In this document: piece by piece, positions 46,850 through 59,091 of the stretch
How the letters are laid out: the number at the start of each line of letters is the position of its first letter
Numbering within the stretch: position 1 is the stretch's first letter
Assembly (NCBI GenBank): GCA_026545765.1
Contig: CM048839.1
Location: 14,756,566 to 14,820,565 of the forward strand
Direction: 5' to 3'
Origin: Plantago major
Lineage: Eukaryota; Streptophyta; Magnoliopsida; Lamiales; Plantaginaceae
Length of the DNA stretch: 64,000 nucleotides
Made by a program: the position numbers and the translations under genes
Notes under the pieces: model-generated
The model's database searches: none
What the model was told of the DNA's origin: nothing
What the model saw: only the letters and a program-made list of their open reading frames with translations

Positions 46850-49800
46850 TTGTGTTGCACAACAACTTGACAATATATTGACCTCTGTGGTAGAAGTTTC
46901 AATTGAGTTTTGCTTCTTGCTAAACCACGAGATAAGTCTAGTACCGGCTGACAAGTTCTGAGGTGCTTTTCCTATCAAGTAGTGATCCGCATAATCGTAC
47001 GAGTACCGGCTAAACTCGATCCGCTTTCTTTAGGATACCACAATCCTACATCTCTTGTACCTTTTACATACCTTAATATTTTCATAGCAATGTTGTAGTG
47101 TGTTTGCATCGGTTGTGCGAAATCTGCTTTACTCCAATGAGTATTGAATATCGAGTCTACTTGCGGTGAGGTAAAGTAGTGAACTATCAATTTCCTATAC
47201 TTATGTTCTTCAACACTCTTATACGATTCGATTATAGGTCATTTTGGTTCCAATGCTCATAGGTATCTTAGCATTCTTTTAGGAAGGCTTAAGATTGAAT
47301 TTGTGAGCATATCTTTTGCATACTTTGTTTGACTAATGAATATTCCATCATTGAGTTGCTTGACTTGCAATCTAGAAAATAATTCATTTCTCCCATCATG
47401 CTCATCTCAAACTTAATTTTCATGAGATTTGCAAAGTCAGTACAAAGTTGATTGTCCTTAGATACAAATATGATGTCATCAACATATACTTGAACTAAGA
47501 GTAGTTTCCAATCATGATTTAAGGTAAATAAAGTTTTATCAACTTCACCTTTCTTGAAACCACTTTCGGAAGGTATTTGGCCAAAGTGTCATACCATGCT
47601 CTTGGAGCTGTTTTGATCCATCTGAGCTTTTGTAGTTTATAGACCATTCTACTTTTGAGGAAACTTCAAAGCCGGTGGTTGCTCAACATAAACTTCTTAC
47701 GCAAGTTCATAGTTCAAGAATGCACTTTTGACATCCATCGATAAACTTTAAAATCTTTATGAGCTGCAAGGCTAGAAAGAGTCTTATTGCATCAATCGGC
47801 AAGCTGGTGCATATGACTCATCAAAATCTAAGCCTTGATGCAGGTAAATCCTTAGCGACCAATCTTGCTTTGTTTACGGTTATTTCACGATTCATTCATT
47901 TGTTTTGAAAACCCATTTAGTTCCAATCACGGATATTCCTTCCACAAATGGAACTAGTTTCCGGACTTTGTTTCTCTCAAATTGATCGACTCTTCTTGCA
48001 TTGCGAGATCGGTCTTGGTCTCCTAATGCTTCTTCTATATTTTAGGTTCAATATTTGAGATGAAACATCGAAGAAGAATTAGCATTTTCAGCTATTGCTC
48101 TCCTAGTCCTAACACCTTGATTAATTGGTCGACACATCTTTTGCGGGATGATCCTTGATCCATCTCATCATAGGTTTAGTGCTAGTAGGATCGATATCGA
48201 ATGATTTGAATGTGAATCCTTTGGGATTTTGATTTGATACTTTTTCAGTATCTAAGACATTTTGCTCCTCAGAAGGGCAATTAATGTCTGACACTTGTTC
48301 AGTGTTTGAGCTATCTGGAACATGTCTTTTAGAGAGATTATTTCCAGAGATAGCTTCATGATGAATATCTTGATTTCCATTTGGAAGTTTCATAGGAAAT
48401 TCTTCATCATGTTTGTGAGTCATCTTGTTGTTACTAGGCATATCAAGCTTTTCTACGTCAGAGTCATCCTCACTTTCCATAGTGATGTTTCTCCTTTCTG
48501 AGGATTCTTCTTCAGAATCCATCAACATTAGTTCTTTGAACCTTTCTGAGAGTTCATCATTAGGAGGTGTTTTCTTACTTCCTTCATAGAATACAACATG
48601 AGGCGATTCTTCAATTTTCTTTGTTCTTTTGTTGTAATTACGTAGGCTTTGCTATTAGTGGAATAACGAAATATACACCTTCATACGCCTTTGGTTGAAA
48701 TGTTCTCGGAAAATCTTTTCCATTGTTTAGAACAAAACATCTACAACGAATACTCTCGGATGTTTGATATTAGAAGTCTACCAACCAAGATTTCATAAGG
48801 GGTCTTGTCATGGTGTTTGTTTATCAAACATACATTACGAGTGTAGCGGTTGTGTTCTGACTTCAACCCGATAAACTTCACTTATTTGATTAATAGCTAG
48901 CATCGTCCTTACGGCTTCTTTAAGGGTTCATTTTTCCTTTCGCAACACCATTTTATTGAGGTGTTCTTACGGAGGAAAGTTGGTGTTGTATACCTTTGCG
49001 GTACAAAACTCCTTTATGTCTTGGTTGACAAACTTCGGTACCATAGTGCATTACGATTGCGAGATACCTTGTCATTTTCATGACTTCAAGCTTTTTGACA
49101 AGTTTGGTATCTCCACCACGGCATCAGTTGTGTTTGAAGACAACCCAGTGAATCTTGAGAAGTCATCTACAACAACGGACCATATTTCTTTCTGCATAAC
49201 TAATTCTGAGATGATTCAAAAGATCCATATGTAGTAGTTGCGTTGGTCTAACTCTAGAGTGTCTAGTTTTGGACTTGAAAGAGATTTTGGATTGTTTCCC
49301 CATCGACATGCGAGCAGATACCATCCTTTACGAAAGATGTTTTGGGAAGGCCGACCACTAATTCTTTCTTGGCAAGTTTGTTCGAGTTTTGAAGTTCAAG
49401 TGACTCATTCTTTTGTGCCATAACGGTGCTCTTACGTGTGACAGTTGACTCACCATGAGACATTCTTGATTGTGGCGAGATGCCCGGCAACATAAAGGCG
49501 CCTTTCGCCGAGCAACCAAGGTATGCCTTTGACTCATTGTCGATTAGTTTGCGATTTTGCTTTGAATTTCTGATAAAACCTTTATGCAAAGCGGCTCATG
49601 CTAAATAGATTATATTTCAAATCCTTAACATATGTCGTCGATAATTGTTAATGTTCCCAATTTGGCGTTACCCGCCAAATCGAGAGAGGATTTAATTCTC
49701 CTCAACCGCAAATCGATATCGGTCTGTGTTGCAAGCTTTGTAATCGACAGTTGCTTTATCTCTGTCATGTGCTTTCGCATCCACTATCAAATAGCCATTG

Positions 49801-52260
49801 TGCTTTAGTCAGGAAGCATTACGCACTGGAGAACGGAGATTAGATTCTCAATTCTGATTGGAACCATCGGGACTAAACAATCTTCGGTAGGAATCCATTT
49901 TGAATGAATTTCCTTGGAACATTCTTTTGTCGATAGGAACATAAGGAGAATTTTAATTGAATGATTATCATTATTAAAATTATTTTCTTCCTTGGTGTGT
50001 TCCTAGGTGCTCCATTTGGTGCTTTAAGATACTGTCGAGGTTTAAGTTTGCTTTTCGACAAACTTACTTTCCTTGGATTTCTTCTAGCCGGCATTGATTT
50101 TCGATGGCTTGATTCAACTTCCGCCGATAATTGCTTTGAGCAATTCTAGCATTTAACCATCGTTCTTGCTCTGTTTGTATTCATGAGCAAGTTGTTTCCG
50201 ATGCCTTTATAGCAATACCGTTTGAGCACTTGAAGCTATCGAGATCTTTTCTCGGCTTTGCTAGTCTGGTTGGTCGATTTCTTTCGAGAAAAAGTGACAT
50301 GGGAGAATTTGCGGCTCTGCAATTCTACCCTTTTGAGAGACATAACTTGTGGTGTTTACACTTTTCGGTGTTGTGTTTCTTTTCGAAGGCGTGCCCAGCA
50401 GTTTTGTTTTTGACTTGTTTTTTCCACAAAGGTTTAGTAGCTTGCCTTTCCTTTGTCGACAATCTTCGTCTTGACGATACTATAGATTGCATGGGAACCA
50501 TCTTCTTTGTACTTACAAATGTTCTTCTTTCCTCACTTTTATTGAGTGATAGAACAATGCATGCATGTATTGACCCAGTCCTTTCTTTTACGAAGGATCT
50601 CTTAAGTAATATTGTACTTGATGAAGAGTGTCACTAGCTTTGGCATAAGATTGAAAAGATAATTCTTTCTTTTGAGTTCCTTGTTCTCGAAAGAAGATCT
50701 TCATATTTCTTTTAATTCAGCCATTGCTTCTTTATGTGACTTTTAGGTCTCGGATATACGAGCTTTGAGAAATGCATTTCGACATCCTTTTCTCGGATAT
50801 CTTAACTAATTGAGAATTTTCCTTTGCAGAGAATTCTTTTCTTCTTCAAGATTTTCGGCTCTAGCTTCGGATCATTAGAAATTCTCTTTCATAGATGTCA
50901 AGTTCTTTCTGAGATTTTCTAGATCTTTTATTTCTTCTTCATCACTTTCATAAGTATAACAAGAAGTATGTGTTACCTCATCGCCATAAAATGATTTCTA
51001 TGTTAGAGATGTGCGGACCGTCGATTTTAGCAACTCCACATTTCATTCTTCTTGAGGCGAAGTCGATTATATCATGAGTAACTCCACATAATTACGGTGA
51101 TGGTAAAGTTGAGTCATCTGAATTGTCATCTTGAGAATCTGTCTCAGCGTCCGGAGCATCGATTGAGTTTGGATTTTCTTTCTTTCTTGATTAATAAAGC
51201 TTTACGGCTTCTTACGAAGATTCTTCTATCTTTCTTGTCACTGTCCTTAGTTTGTTGAAGCGGGACAATCCTTCTTGAAGTGACCGGGTTTACGACAATA
51301 GAAAGCAGATATCGTTTTCAATTTCTACTTCCTCGGTACATGATGCTTTACGGTGGCTTGTTCGTGAGCTTTGCATATTTTGTCTTGGTGATAGTTGAAC
51401 TAGATGCTTTTGACTTCTCTTTGGCTTTTCTTCTCTCAATTTCTCATTGACATATTTGCTCATTTGCTTTGCGGCAAGAGCATCCTCGATCTCTTCCTTG
51501 CTTTTCTTCTTTTGAAGTTCCTTGAGCAACTAGAGCAATATTACGCAACTTTTAGGTTGTTTGTTCTCTTTGTGTTGTCTCATAATCAACCGTAGCAAGA
51601 TGTGGGAAGAGTTCCTTTGGAGTGATATTTGGCATTCCTTGGTTAAAATAAAAGAATTTAGTATGCTCCGGTTGTGGTTAAGACTTACGACAATAGTCTT
51701 AATCTTTTACATTGGGAGTATCATTCTTTCCCAGTCTTTGCCATATCACTCATGAGAGTGGTAAATCTGAAATCAAGTTCTTCGAGTTTTAGTGGGTCCT
51801 TGTTTGAAATTTTGAAATTTCAACTTGAGAACTTCGAACTTGTTTTCTTTGGTTTCTCGGTTAAGCCTGATTTCTTCAATCGGTTGCGAGCGACTTTCCG
51901 TTTAGCACCCAGTTTACCTTGTATGTGCTTTCAGTGTCGATCGATGATGATATTACAAGCTTGACCATCCAGACGATTTCTCTTGGCATCTTAGATGTCG
52001 AGTTCTCTGAGCTTTGGTTCGTAAATAACTTGACTAGTAGATCTCCCACTTGTTGGCATCGGTTTGTGAAGATCCTTCGCTTTGATCTCTGTCTACCATT
52101 AGAAACCTCCATGACTTGTTTAAGTTGTTGAATGACTATTGGGCCATTCTTTATCACTTGATCATTTCGTCTCTTATGGCTTCAAGGTGGAGCATCATGT
52201 TATTTTCCATTTCTCGTAGTTCTACGGTTTGAGAGCGGGTGCATCACTCGAGACATTCTG
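46850..52260 (-). pseudogene. Sirevirus-type gag-pol, frame-broken
   Basis: Reading on the minus strand: gag fragments at 52157-51300, including a zinc knuckle FYCRKPGHFKKDC near 51300 whose first cysteine is one base out of frame. The GAG-pre-integrase segment has LAKKELVVGLPKTSFVKDG near 49360. Integrase pieces lie at 49200-48600, and an acidic linker (48528-48121) ends in the Sirevirus-typical MRWIKDHPAK. The reverse transcriptase has MDVKSAFLN near 47740 and an intact YVDD at 47475-47486. RNase H follows HYNIAMKILRYVKGTRDVGL near 47100. Copia pol copies the element's RNA and integrates the DNA. The conserved motifs are still close to consensus, but the frame breaks every 100-400 bp. Many breaks are one-base losses where CAG or CTG is expected, so this may be a younger element than it looks. 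Confidence 0.85.
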
Positions 52261-52359
52261 CACATTAACACACAAATTAAATAGTCCTCGAAAATGGACA
52301 AAGTTCCTTCACCTATCTGGGGATCTAGGTTGATGCAAAAGTCTTGTGAACCTCTGCTT

Positions 52360-52369
52360 TCTGATACCA
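52360..52369 (-). promoter_or_regulatory. Primer binding site, initiator-methionine tRNA type
   Basis: TGGTATCAGA on the minus strand, two bases from the LTR end at 52372. This is the standard copia PBS. Confidence 0.85.
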
Positions 52370-52371
52370 CT

Positions 52372-53993
52372 TGTTGGTCGAGATAACGGCAAAGTAAAAA
52401 GACTAGAGGGGGTGAATAGTCTTTTAAAACTTTTGTCGATAAAAACTATTTCTCGAGATATCTGTAGATATGTCGATACTTAGATCGAACACGGAAGACT
52501 TAAGATAGATAAGTGCGAAGCTTGAGTTAAAGTGTGTGTGTGTGTTCTTTGAAATGTAAGTCTGGAAAAGTAAATAACCAAGCAAGTATAGTGGTATCTG
52601 GAGGTGGCGTAATCCTCCAACTAATCCACTTGTCTTCCAAAGACCTAGAATTCACTAGAATAGATAATTGAGGTCACCTTACAAAATCCTATTCTAAGAT
52701 TCCTTAAACAAATGGTTCCCAACCAAATGTTCCCCCGAGTTGTTCCCGGCTTTCCACGATTGAGTACTTCTGTACTCGAAACCTTTTGAGCTATTCCTAG
52801 CTTCCGAGCTAAGTACTTCACATGCTCAATAACCTTGGAGTTATTCCTTAGTTTCTCAAACTAAGTACTTCACATACTCCACGCTTGATGATGGTGTTGG
52901 TTTTGGTTTGAGTTGTCGGATGAGCTTCTTTAATAACTTTTAGGTTACTCGGATAGCTCGTGAATCAAGTATACTTAATACACTTTGCAATGTATGGTAT
53001 CTTGTTCTTTTCTTGCCCAAGTCTTAGATAAGTGTTGAAGAGAATGAATCTCGGATACTTGATCTTTTGTTTCAACTCTTTCACAGATAAACATGCTTGT
53101 TTAGGATCGGGACACTTAGAACTTTAGTACTACTTAAGATCGGAGCTTTGGTGCATGAGAAGCTTTGAGGATAAGTAGTTTGCTTGAAGAATATGTTCGT
53201 GTAAATGTTGTTGATTCGCGTCACTTCTCAAGCGGTCTAAGTGTTGATATTTATAGATAAATTTGAATCTTGGTTGAATAGTATCCGTTGAAGCTTAAAT
53301 CAAATTCAAACTATTGATATCGTGTATAATCTTGTAGCGAGTTTGTCTTCTTCTTGAAGCTACCGTTGCTTTTATTCGAACATCTCTGTCCGTGCATTTA
53401 ATGCATTGTACTATACTTTTGTCTGTAGTGCCAGCGGAACTATGCTTTATGTCGAGACAACCTTGATGATTTTACGATTCTTTGCGTTCTTATCTTTAAC
53501 CCGGATACCACTTTTATTGAAGCAACTTTGTTTGCAATATATATATTTCTTTTTCAGAAATGTGGTTAAAGCTCAAGGTATCTGAGAATAGATATCTGTG
53601 GACACTTTCCTTGTTTTCAGATAGACCTTTTATTTCTCAGATATCTCTTGTGACACAGTTTGTTTAAAACTATTCGTGTCTTCAAGATGTCGCGAAGGTA
53701 TCTAAAAGCATTTGATAATCTTGTGCAGTCTTCAAATCTTCAATGTCGTTGAACTTGTTCTGCTTGGATGTCTTCTTCTTGGTCTTCTCTTCATAAAATA
53801 AAAAATTACATTTAGAGACCTAACATCCTATACAAGATTAGCTAGACTATCATACTTAGTGGGTTTCCTCTTTTACAATGTTCAAGTGAACCAAGAGTAC
53901 TAATCACCTTTCTGAGACTAAGATAAGTCATCATGTTGCTGATCAAAATCTAAACAGATGTTTCTAACAAAATATCTAACAAATTTCCTAACA
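52372..53993 (-). repeat. LTR, upstream (5') copy, 1622 bp
   Basis: Pairs with 38821-40037 and carries about 420 bp extra at 53100-53520. Its first 700 bp differ from the partner mostly at CAG/CTG positions, while 53521-53680 is almost identical to the partner. Confidence 0.85.
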
Positions 53994-53998
53994 TATAG

Positions 53999-56900
53999 CT
54001 GACAATGAAGGTTATCTCTGATATGTAAGTTTTTTTTTTTTTTTTTGGTTCAACATTTGACTTGCCCAATTTCTTCCTTTCTACTGCTCCTGTCTAAGGG
54101 ACTTTTTTTTTAATTTGGATCGACTCTACTTTTTGACCCAGTGAAGTAGCCATCTGCATACCTAAATCTAAGTGGGATGTTACAGCCTTGTGTTCATTTG
54201 AACAACTGAGAAATGGAATTAATTTATTGATCTCCCTTCGATGGAGTCTTGCAAAGATTTTTTGCGGGGATTAAGCTTTCTTTAGATGACTCCAGGATAT
54301 ATATTTTTGGTACTTTCCTTTGCATTTCTTGGTCATAGTATGGGGTATTATATTTAACACTTGCATGCGCTGTTATTTTATGGATCAAATGAAAGATGTA
54401 AATAATTGTCGCTCTTGTTTGATTTTGTTATTTGAGGTAAGGAGAGCCTGGTTAGGTAAATAATGTTGTGTGAAGGCTTATTTAGCTATCTTCTCCATGG
54501 GATCTTGCTTGACAGATTTAATAAGCCTTTTTCTTACTCAATATCCTCGCTTTATTATAGATCGTAACATAACTTTGTTATGGCGACGATCTCTTATTAT
54601 AGATTAACAGGCTCTCGGGAGGTTCAACAAACGTATTTGTGACATAAAAGATTCAGGAAACATATTGAACATTTCGTTGATGATTGTTATCTCCCTGTGG
54701 TGTGTGTCAAGGAGTAAGTTTAAGATGGTAAACATAAAAGTTTCAGGGCAGTGGCTGTCCAGGAGCTCTGATATCTGTCTCTTTGAGCAGTTTCTTAGTG
54801 GCTTAATTGAAACAGAATAATCAGTATGCACCATACATGATTTTTAGTAAGATCTCAACCATGGAAGGTATGACAGTCCATAATTGAAAAATTAAAGGTT
54901 TTTTTGGTTCTTTTTTATGACCATTTCCTTGAGTCCTTTCTTTCAACCTAGGTAGCTGTCAGTGCTCATGGTGATAATATTCATTGATTTAGCCTTGTAC
55001 TTCTGTCTGGCAAGGAATTTATACAGCATAAGAGCAAAATTCAGACTATTAATAGATACAACCTATATTTATCTCTACTGACAAATGATAGCATAAACTG
55101 AATGCACTTCCTTGCAAACAGGGAAAATATACTTTCCTCGCAATAATTTCTTTCTTCCTAACTAAGTTGCAAGATTGTTATATATATAACAACAACGCTA
55201 ATTATAAGCTATCTAAACTTTGGATGCTGATTACTTGTTCCAGGCTACTTGTGCCCTCGAGGGACATAGTAGACATTGATGCAAAAGACAATATGCATAG
55301 CCTCTCTTAAATGACATTCCTGAACATGATCTTGTGCTGCTATATTAATATTCAAACTGCTAGATTCACTGCCTTTGGCAAGTGCGGTGTTTCTGGGAGT
55401 AGCAAAATGAAACCAGGTATTTAATTTTCCATTTTAAATTGCTTCGCAATTGGACTTGAGTGATAGATAATGCCTATTTTCGCTATTGGCTATAAATCAT
55501 GAGATTTACCATAATTCTTTTTCGGGGACTGTTGGACATGTAGGCACCCCGTGAAGTCTAAGGGAAAACAATGCATATTATTTTATTGCACAATGGAGTG
55601 GACAATCAAGAAATAATTTTCAAGACCGGATTTACAAGAGAAGAAGGAAAAGAAGAGTTAGAATTAATTGAAAATAAATAATTTCATGTTGTCATGACTA
55701 TGAGAAGAGGGAGTCTGGCTGTAAACATGTGTGAGCCTTGAGTAGTACATTGATTGAGACAATATGTTGCTACAAACATTTCGTTATGGACGCTCCTTCC
55801 TAAACTGCTTCAATTTCTTCTTTGGTGTAAAATATTTAGCAAGTAGTAGATGACTTTGATAAATTAAATATTTATACAAGATAGTATCTTGCTATACTTT
55901 GCTTAAACATATATACTTTCAGTTAAACTCGTAACATCATAAACTAAAATTATAATTTAACATTACGGGCGCCGCGGTGCACCAATTCTAGTTAAATAAT
56001 ATAATAATAATTCCCTTGGACTTTGAAAGCGTGCTTGTTTTAAACGGAGTGTGTTTTTTTTCTCTATTTTCTCCAGCAACCTCTAATTATCATCTTCAAA
56101 TCTCACCGTCAATTCCTCTGGTCGCAGACGTTGGTTTTGTCTCTACACTGCCATCATCATGTCATTCTTTCCAAATTTAGGAGATTGCACTGTTCGTCGG
56201 AAAGTTATTGATTTCGTTTGACGTTTACTGCTTATTTTATTTTATCTGGAAGCCTCTGACTGAGCTCCACGTGAAATGCCGCACAAGCCAACTGTTGCAG
56301 TGCAACTCAATCACGGCCATGCCAGTAACCGTTGCGCCTCTGTTGATGTATGAGTCCTTTTTTTCATAGCGCCAGCATATATAATAAAACCACCACATAT
56401 GGAGAAGAAACTGCCTCATGTGTATCTATCCATATATTTGCTGTATATTTCTTCTCCACACCTTTCTTCTTTTCTCCAAATTATTCTCAAGTAACCTACC
56501 TCTCTCTGACATATCAATGAATTCTCGGCATACACACACAGGGTATACCTTTACTTTTTATTCATATCCTTGCTTTGATTTTACCCTCACTTTGTTGTTT
56601 ACCATTCAGAGGAACTCTGTGCTGAGAGCAATTCGAGGCACACGCTCTTATGTCTCCAGATCAAAGAGCCAATGCTCGAGCTTACACTTTGTTTAGGTTG
56701 GTTGTTTAATTCTGCCTCTTTAGGATCATATTCTTGTAGTAGTAGTTGTTGTTAAGTATTCGAATCAAGATCGCAATAAAACCAATCAACTACTAGACAA
56801 ACACAATCACCAATCAAAGTAATAAACACAAACACGGTTTAACGTGGTTCGATTGAATAAATTCAATCTACGTAGTTTCCGTTTCCAATTGGATATGGTA

Positions 56901-57600
56901 TGGGCCAGTGTAGTTTCAGTTTGGGCCATTATCATATCCAAAAGAGGTAATTGTAGTGCGGTCCAGTGTTTTTTAAAAGGTGATACAAGTTGCTGCTGTT
57001 TGTTACAAGTGGTTTTGGAACATAAAAACCTGTTGTTGTGGTTATGCCTTAAGTTGGATGATGTTATGCAGAATCTGTTGTGAACACTATCCTGACATAG
57101 GCCTACAACTACATACTAACAGGACTAGACATTAAGCCTCAGACAAAAGAACAACAAGATCCAAACAAACAGCAAGACAAACTCCGACAGCTCGCAACCT
57201 CAAGAACGATAACATCTCCCAAACACCGCAGCAGGCTAAACACCACCAAAATTACAAATGCCTTGCTTAAGATTCGTGGTTTGTAGTGATCGTTCTTCGT
57301 CTACAACAGAATGAATCCTACTGCTCTTGTTAGAAGCCAGTTACGAACCATCACAATGTTTTACTACAATACTCAGCAACTACGAACAACAGACCTAGCC
57401 TAGCAGAACCAAAACTTCAAGGCTTAAATGAGGTGAGATAAGACAAACCAAATACCTCAAGTAAGAATCACAGCAGAGTAGAATAAGCAACCAACAGCCA
57501 TAGCACTAGGCTCCTTAGAAACTGAGGCAAGCTCAGTAGACAAATTAAAACTCACACAAGAAGCAAAAGTCGAACATATTACCCAGACTAACAATAGTTA
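53999..57600. other. Host spacer without a recognisable gene
   Basis: Continues the locus interrupted at 38820. A T20-type run lies near 54030. A 76-codon minus-strand frame at 54604-54834 and frames at 56418-56696 and 56844-57083 have no recognised domain. AACACAAACACGGTTTAACGTGGTTCG near 56825 resembles a sequence common in plant LTR and TRIM elements, so 56750-57120 may be a short repeat remnant. 57120-57560 reads like degraded transcribed sequence. Confidence 0.4.
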
Positions 57601-57761
57601 TAATTCCTGTATTTCACCTTAGAAATCGCAATGAATCTAATTCGACAACTCAAAGTATATATATGTAGCTGAACGTTGAATTATAATAACTCAAATCAAT
57701 CAATCAATCGATGTACATACATGAATATAGATTAAACGCGTCATTGGCCTATTATTACAAT

Positions 57762-57968
57762 CTATCTATATTTACCCAAAAAATCATCAATACCATCAAA
57801 GAAATCTCCAATATAGTACTCCTCGCACGCAGCAGCAATACTGTTTCGTTCATCTGCAGAGCGAACTGTAGTAGGTGTTAAGTACTGATCCTGTTCCGAG
57901 TAGTTTACGTTCAGCAACTGTGGATCCCACAGATCAGCAGTAGAATCTTGGGTACTGGGATTATCCAT
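57762..57968 (-). CDS. Short acidic ORF, possible 3' exon of a truncated gene
   Basis: A 68-codon minus-strand frame from ATG at 57966-57968 (MDNPSTQDSTADLWDPQLLN) to a stop at 57762, ending YYIGDFFDGIDDFLGKYR. The acidic, aromatic C-terminus is like an activation-domain tail of a plant transcription factor, but I recognise no family. A LINE end lies immediately upstream of its start, so the gene may have been cut there. Low confidence. Confidence 0.3.
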   Translation of the reverse strand: MDNPSTQDSTADLWDPQLLNVNYSEQDQYLTPTTVRSADERNSIAAACEEYYIGDFFDGIDDFLGKYR

Positions 57969-57969
57969 T

Positions 57970-58687
57970 CTGATGCTATAGATGTTTATTCTTGGGTATT
58001 GGGATACGTAGAAAATCAAGTCCAACTGAATTTGAGTATTTTGCTGGTATGTGTTGGAGTTCTAATACGAATAAAAAGGTGCATGAAGGTACTGGAGTCT
58101 GCAGTATTTGTGCGAGACTATTTGGAAAGATTTTGGGATGCTAAGAATCATTTTTCGCAGCCAAGACCACCAGAAACAGATGTGAGTTGGACATCACCAC
58201 CTGCGGACTGGTATAAGGTCAATTTTGACTTGTCCATTTTTCGGAATCCCATGGGAGCAGGGCTGGGCATGGTTGTGCGGAATAGTAATGGTGAGATTAT
58301 AGCTTGGAAAAGGAAATGGCTGCTACATGTGCAAAACCCAGAAGTAGCAGAGGCGTATGCTGCTCGGGCCGCTGTCCAAATGGCTTGTGATATGCATCTT
58401 CATCAGGTTATACTAAAGGTGATTGTTATAACATTATTCAAACTTCAGGCATCAAGTTCATCGTTCTCATTGTCAGGAGGCATAATAGAGGATATAAAGT
58501 ATTTAGTTTCAAATTGTCATCAAGTTTCTTATACTTTTGTGCGTAGAACAGGAAATAACTTGGCACATTTACTTGCCAAATTCTGTTTAGCGGATAGTCA
58601 AGGTTTCACTGATTTGCCTTTTGTATGACATGATGACAGTTGAGTATTAATATAAATTATGTTTCTCTCAAAAAAAAAAAAAAAAAA
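57970..58687 (+). mobile_element. 5'-truncated LINE with RNase H end and poly(A)
   Basis: The plus-strand frame to TGA 58626-58628 holds the RNase H-like domain found at the C-terminus of plant LINE ORF2 and related sequences: WTSPPADWYKVNFDLSIF near 58190, GAGLGMVVRNSNGEIIAWK, EVAEAYAARAAVQMACDM and the late FVRRTGNNLAHLLAKF. A run of 18 A at 58670-58687 follows 42 bases after the stop, as at a LINE 3' end. The reverse transcriptase is absent, i.e. the copy is 5'-truncated. The 5' edge is approximate and I did not find its target duplication. Confidence 0.65.
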
Positions 58688-59001
58688 GACACTTCTTCTT
58701 TTCCAAGTATAATTAAGAAAAATTTACTTAACAAGTTTTGGATGTTGTTGATGGATGCTAATGTCGGTGGGCAAATATTGAGTGGCAGTTAAAAAAATAT
58801 CAAACCTTGAAATCACATTGTTAAAGTAGACCTGAAGTATAGAAAGGCGGGCAAATTGAACTTAAAGGAAAGTGGTCACACCGCTGTCTCGTCCATGATT
58901 AAATCCGAACTTTTTAGTACTTGTACGTTCAATCTCGTATTTCTACTAAAATAAGAAGGTAAATGTTGTTAGTTTGTTTCTTTCTCTTATTGAGTTTTGT
59001 G

Positions 59002-59004
<3 letters not shown>
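58688..59004. other. Spacer
   Basis: No recognisable gene. Confidence 0.5.

Positions 59005-59085
<81 letters not shown>
59005..59085. repeat. (TA)n microsatellite, about 40 units
   Basis: An uninterrupted TA run of 81 bp. Confidence 0.95.

Positions 59086-59091
<6 letters not shown>

Larger units (their letters stand above)
38821..53993 (-). mobile_element. Sirevirus-type Ty1/copia retrotransposon, 15.2 kb
   Basis: The two LTRs (38821-40037 and 52372-53993) both run TGTTGG...CTAACA on the plus strand, and TATAG flanks the whole (38816-38820 and 53994-53998). Read on the minus strand, the primer binding site TGGTATCAGA (52369 to 52360) lies two bases inside the upstream LTR and matches initiator-methionine tRNA. 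The polypurine tract AAAAGGGGAAATT (40050 to 40038) abuts the downstream LTR. The order is gag, integrase, reverse transcriptase, RNase H, then a further long ORF region of about 5 kb. That order and the large size fit the Sirevirus (SIRE1/Maximus) lineage. All frames are broken as read. Confidence 0.9.

Noticed and set aside
42823-52131. Many plus-strand frames of 60-135 codons between 42.8 and 52.1 kb
   Set aside because: They are antisense to the retrotransposon's gag-pol and extra ORF and have no recognised domains.
59005-59085. (TA)n tract as an origin or matrix attachment element
   Set aside because: A simple microsatellite is sufficient; no supporting motif around it.
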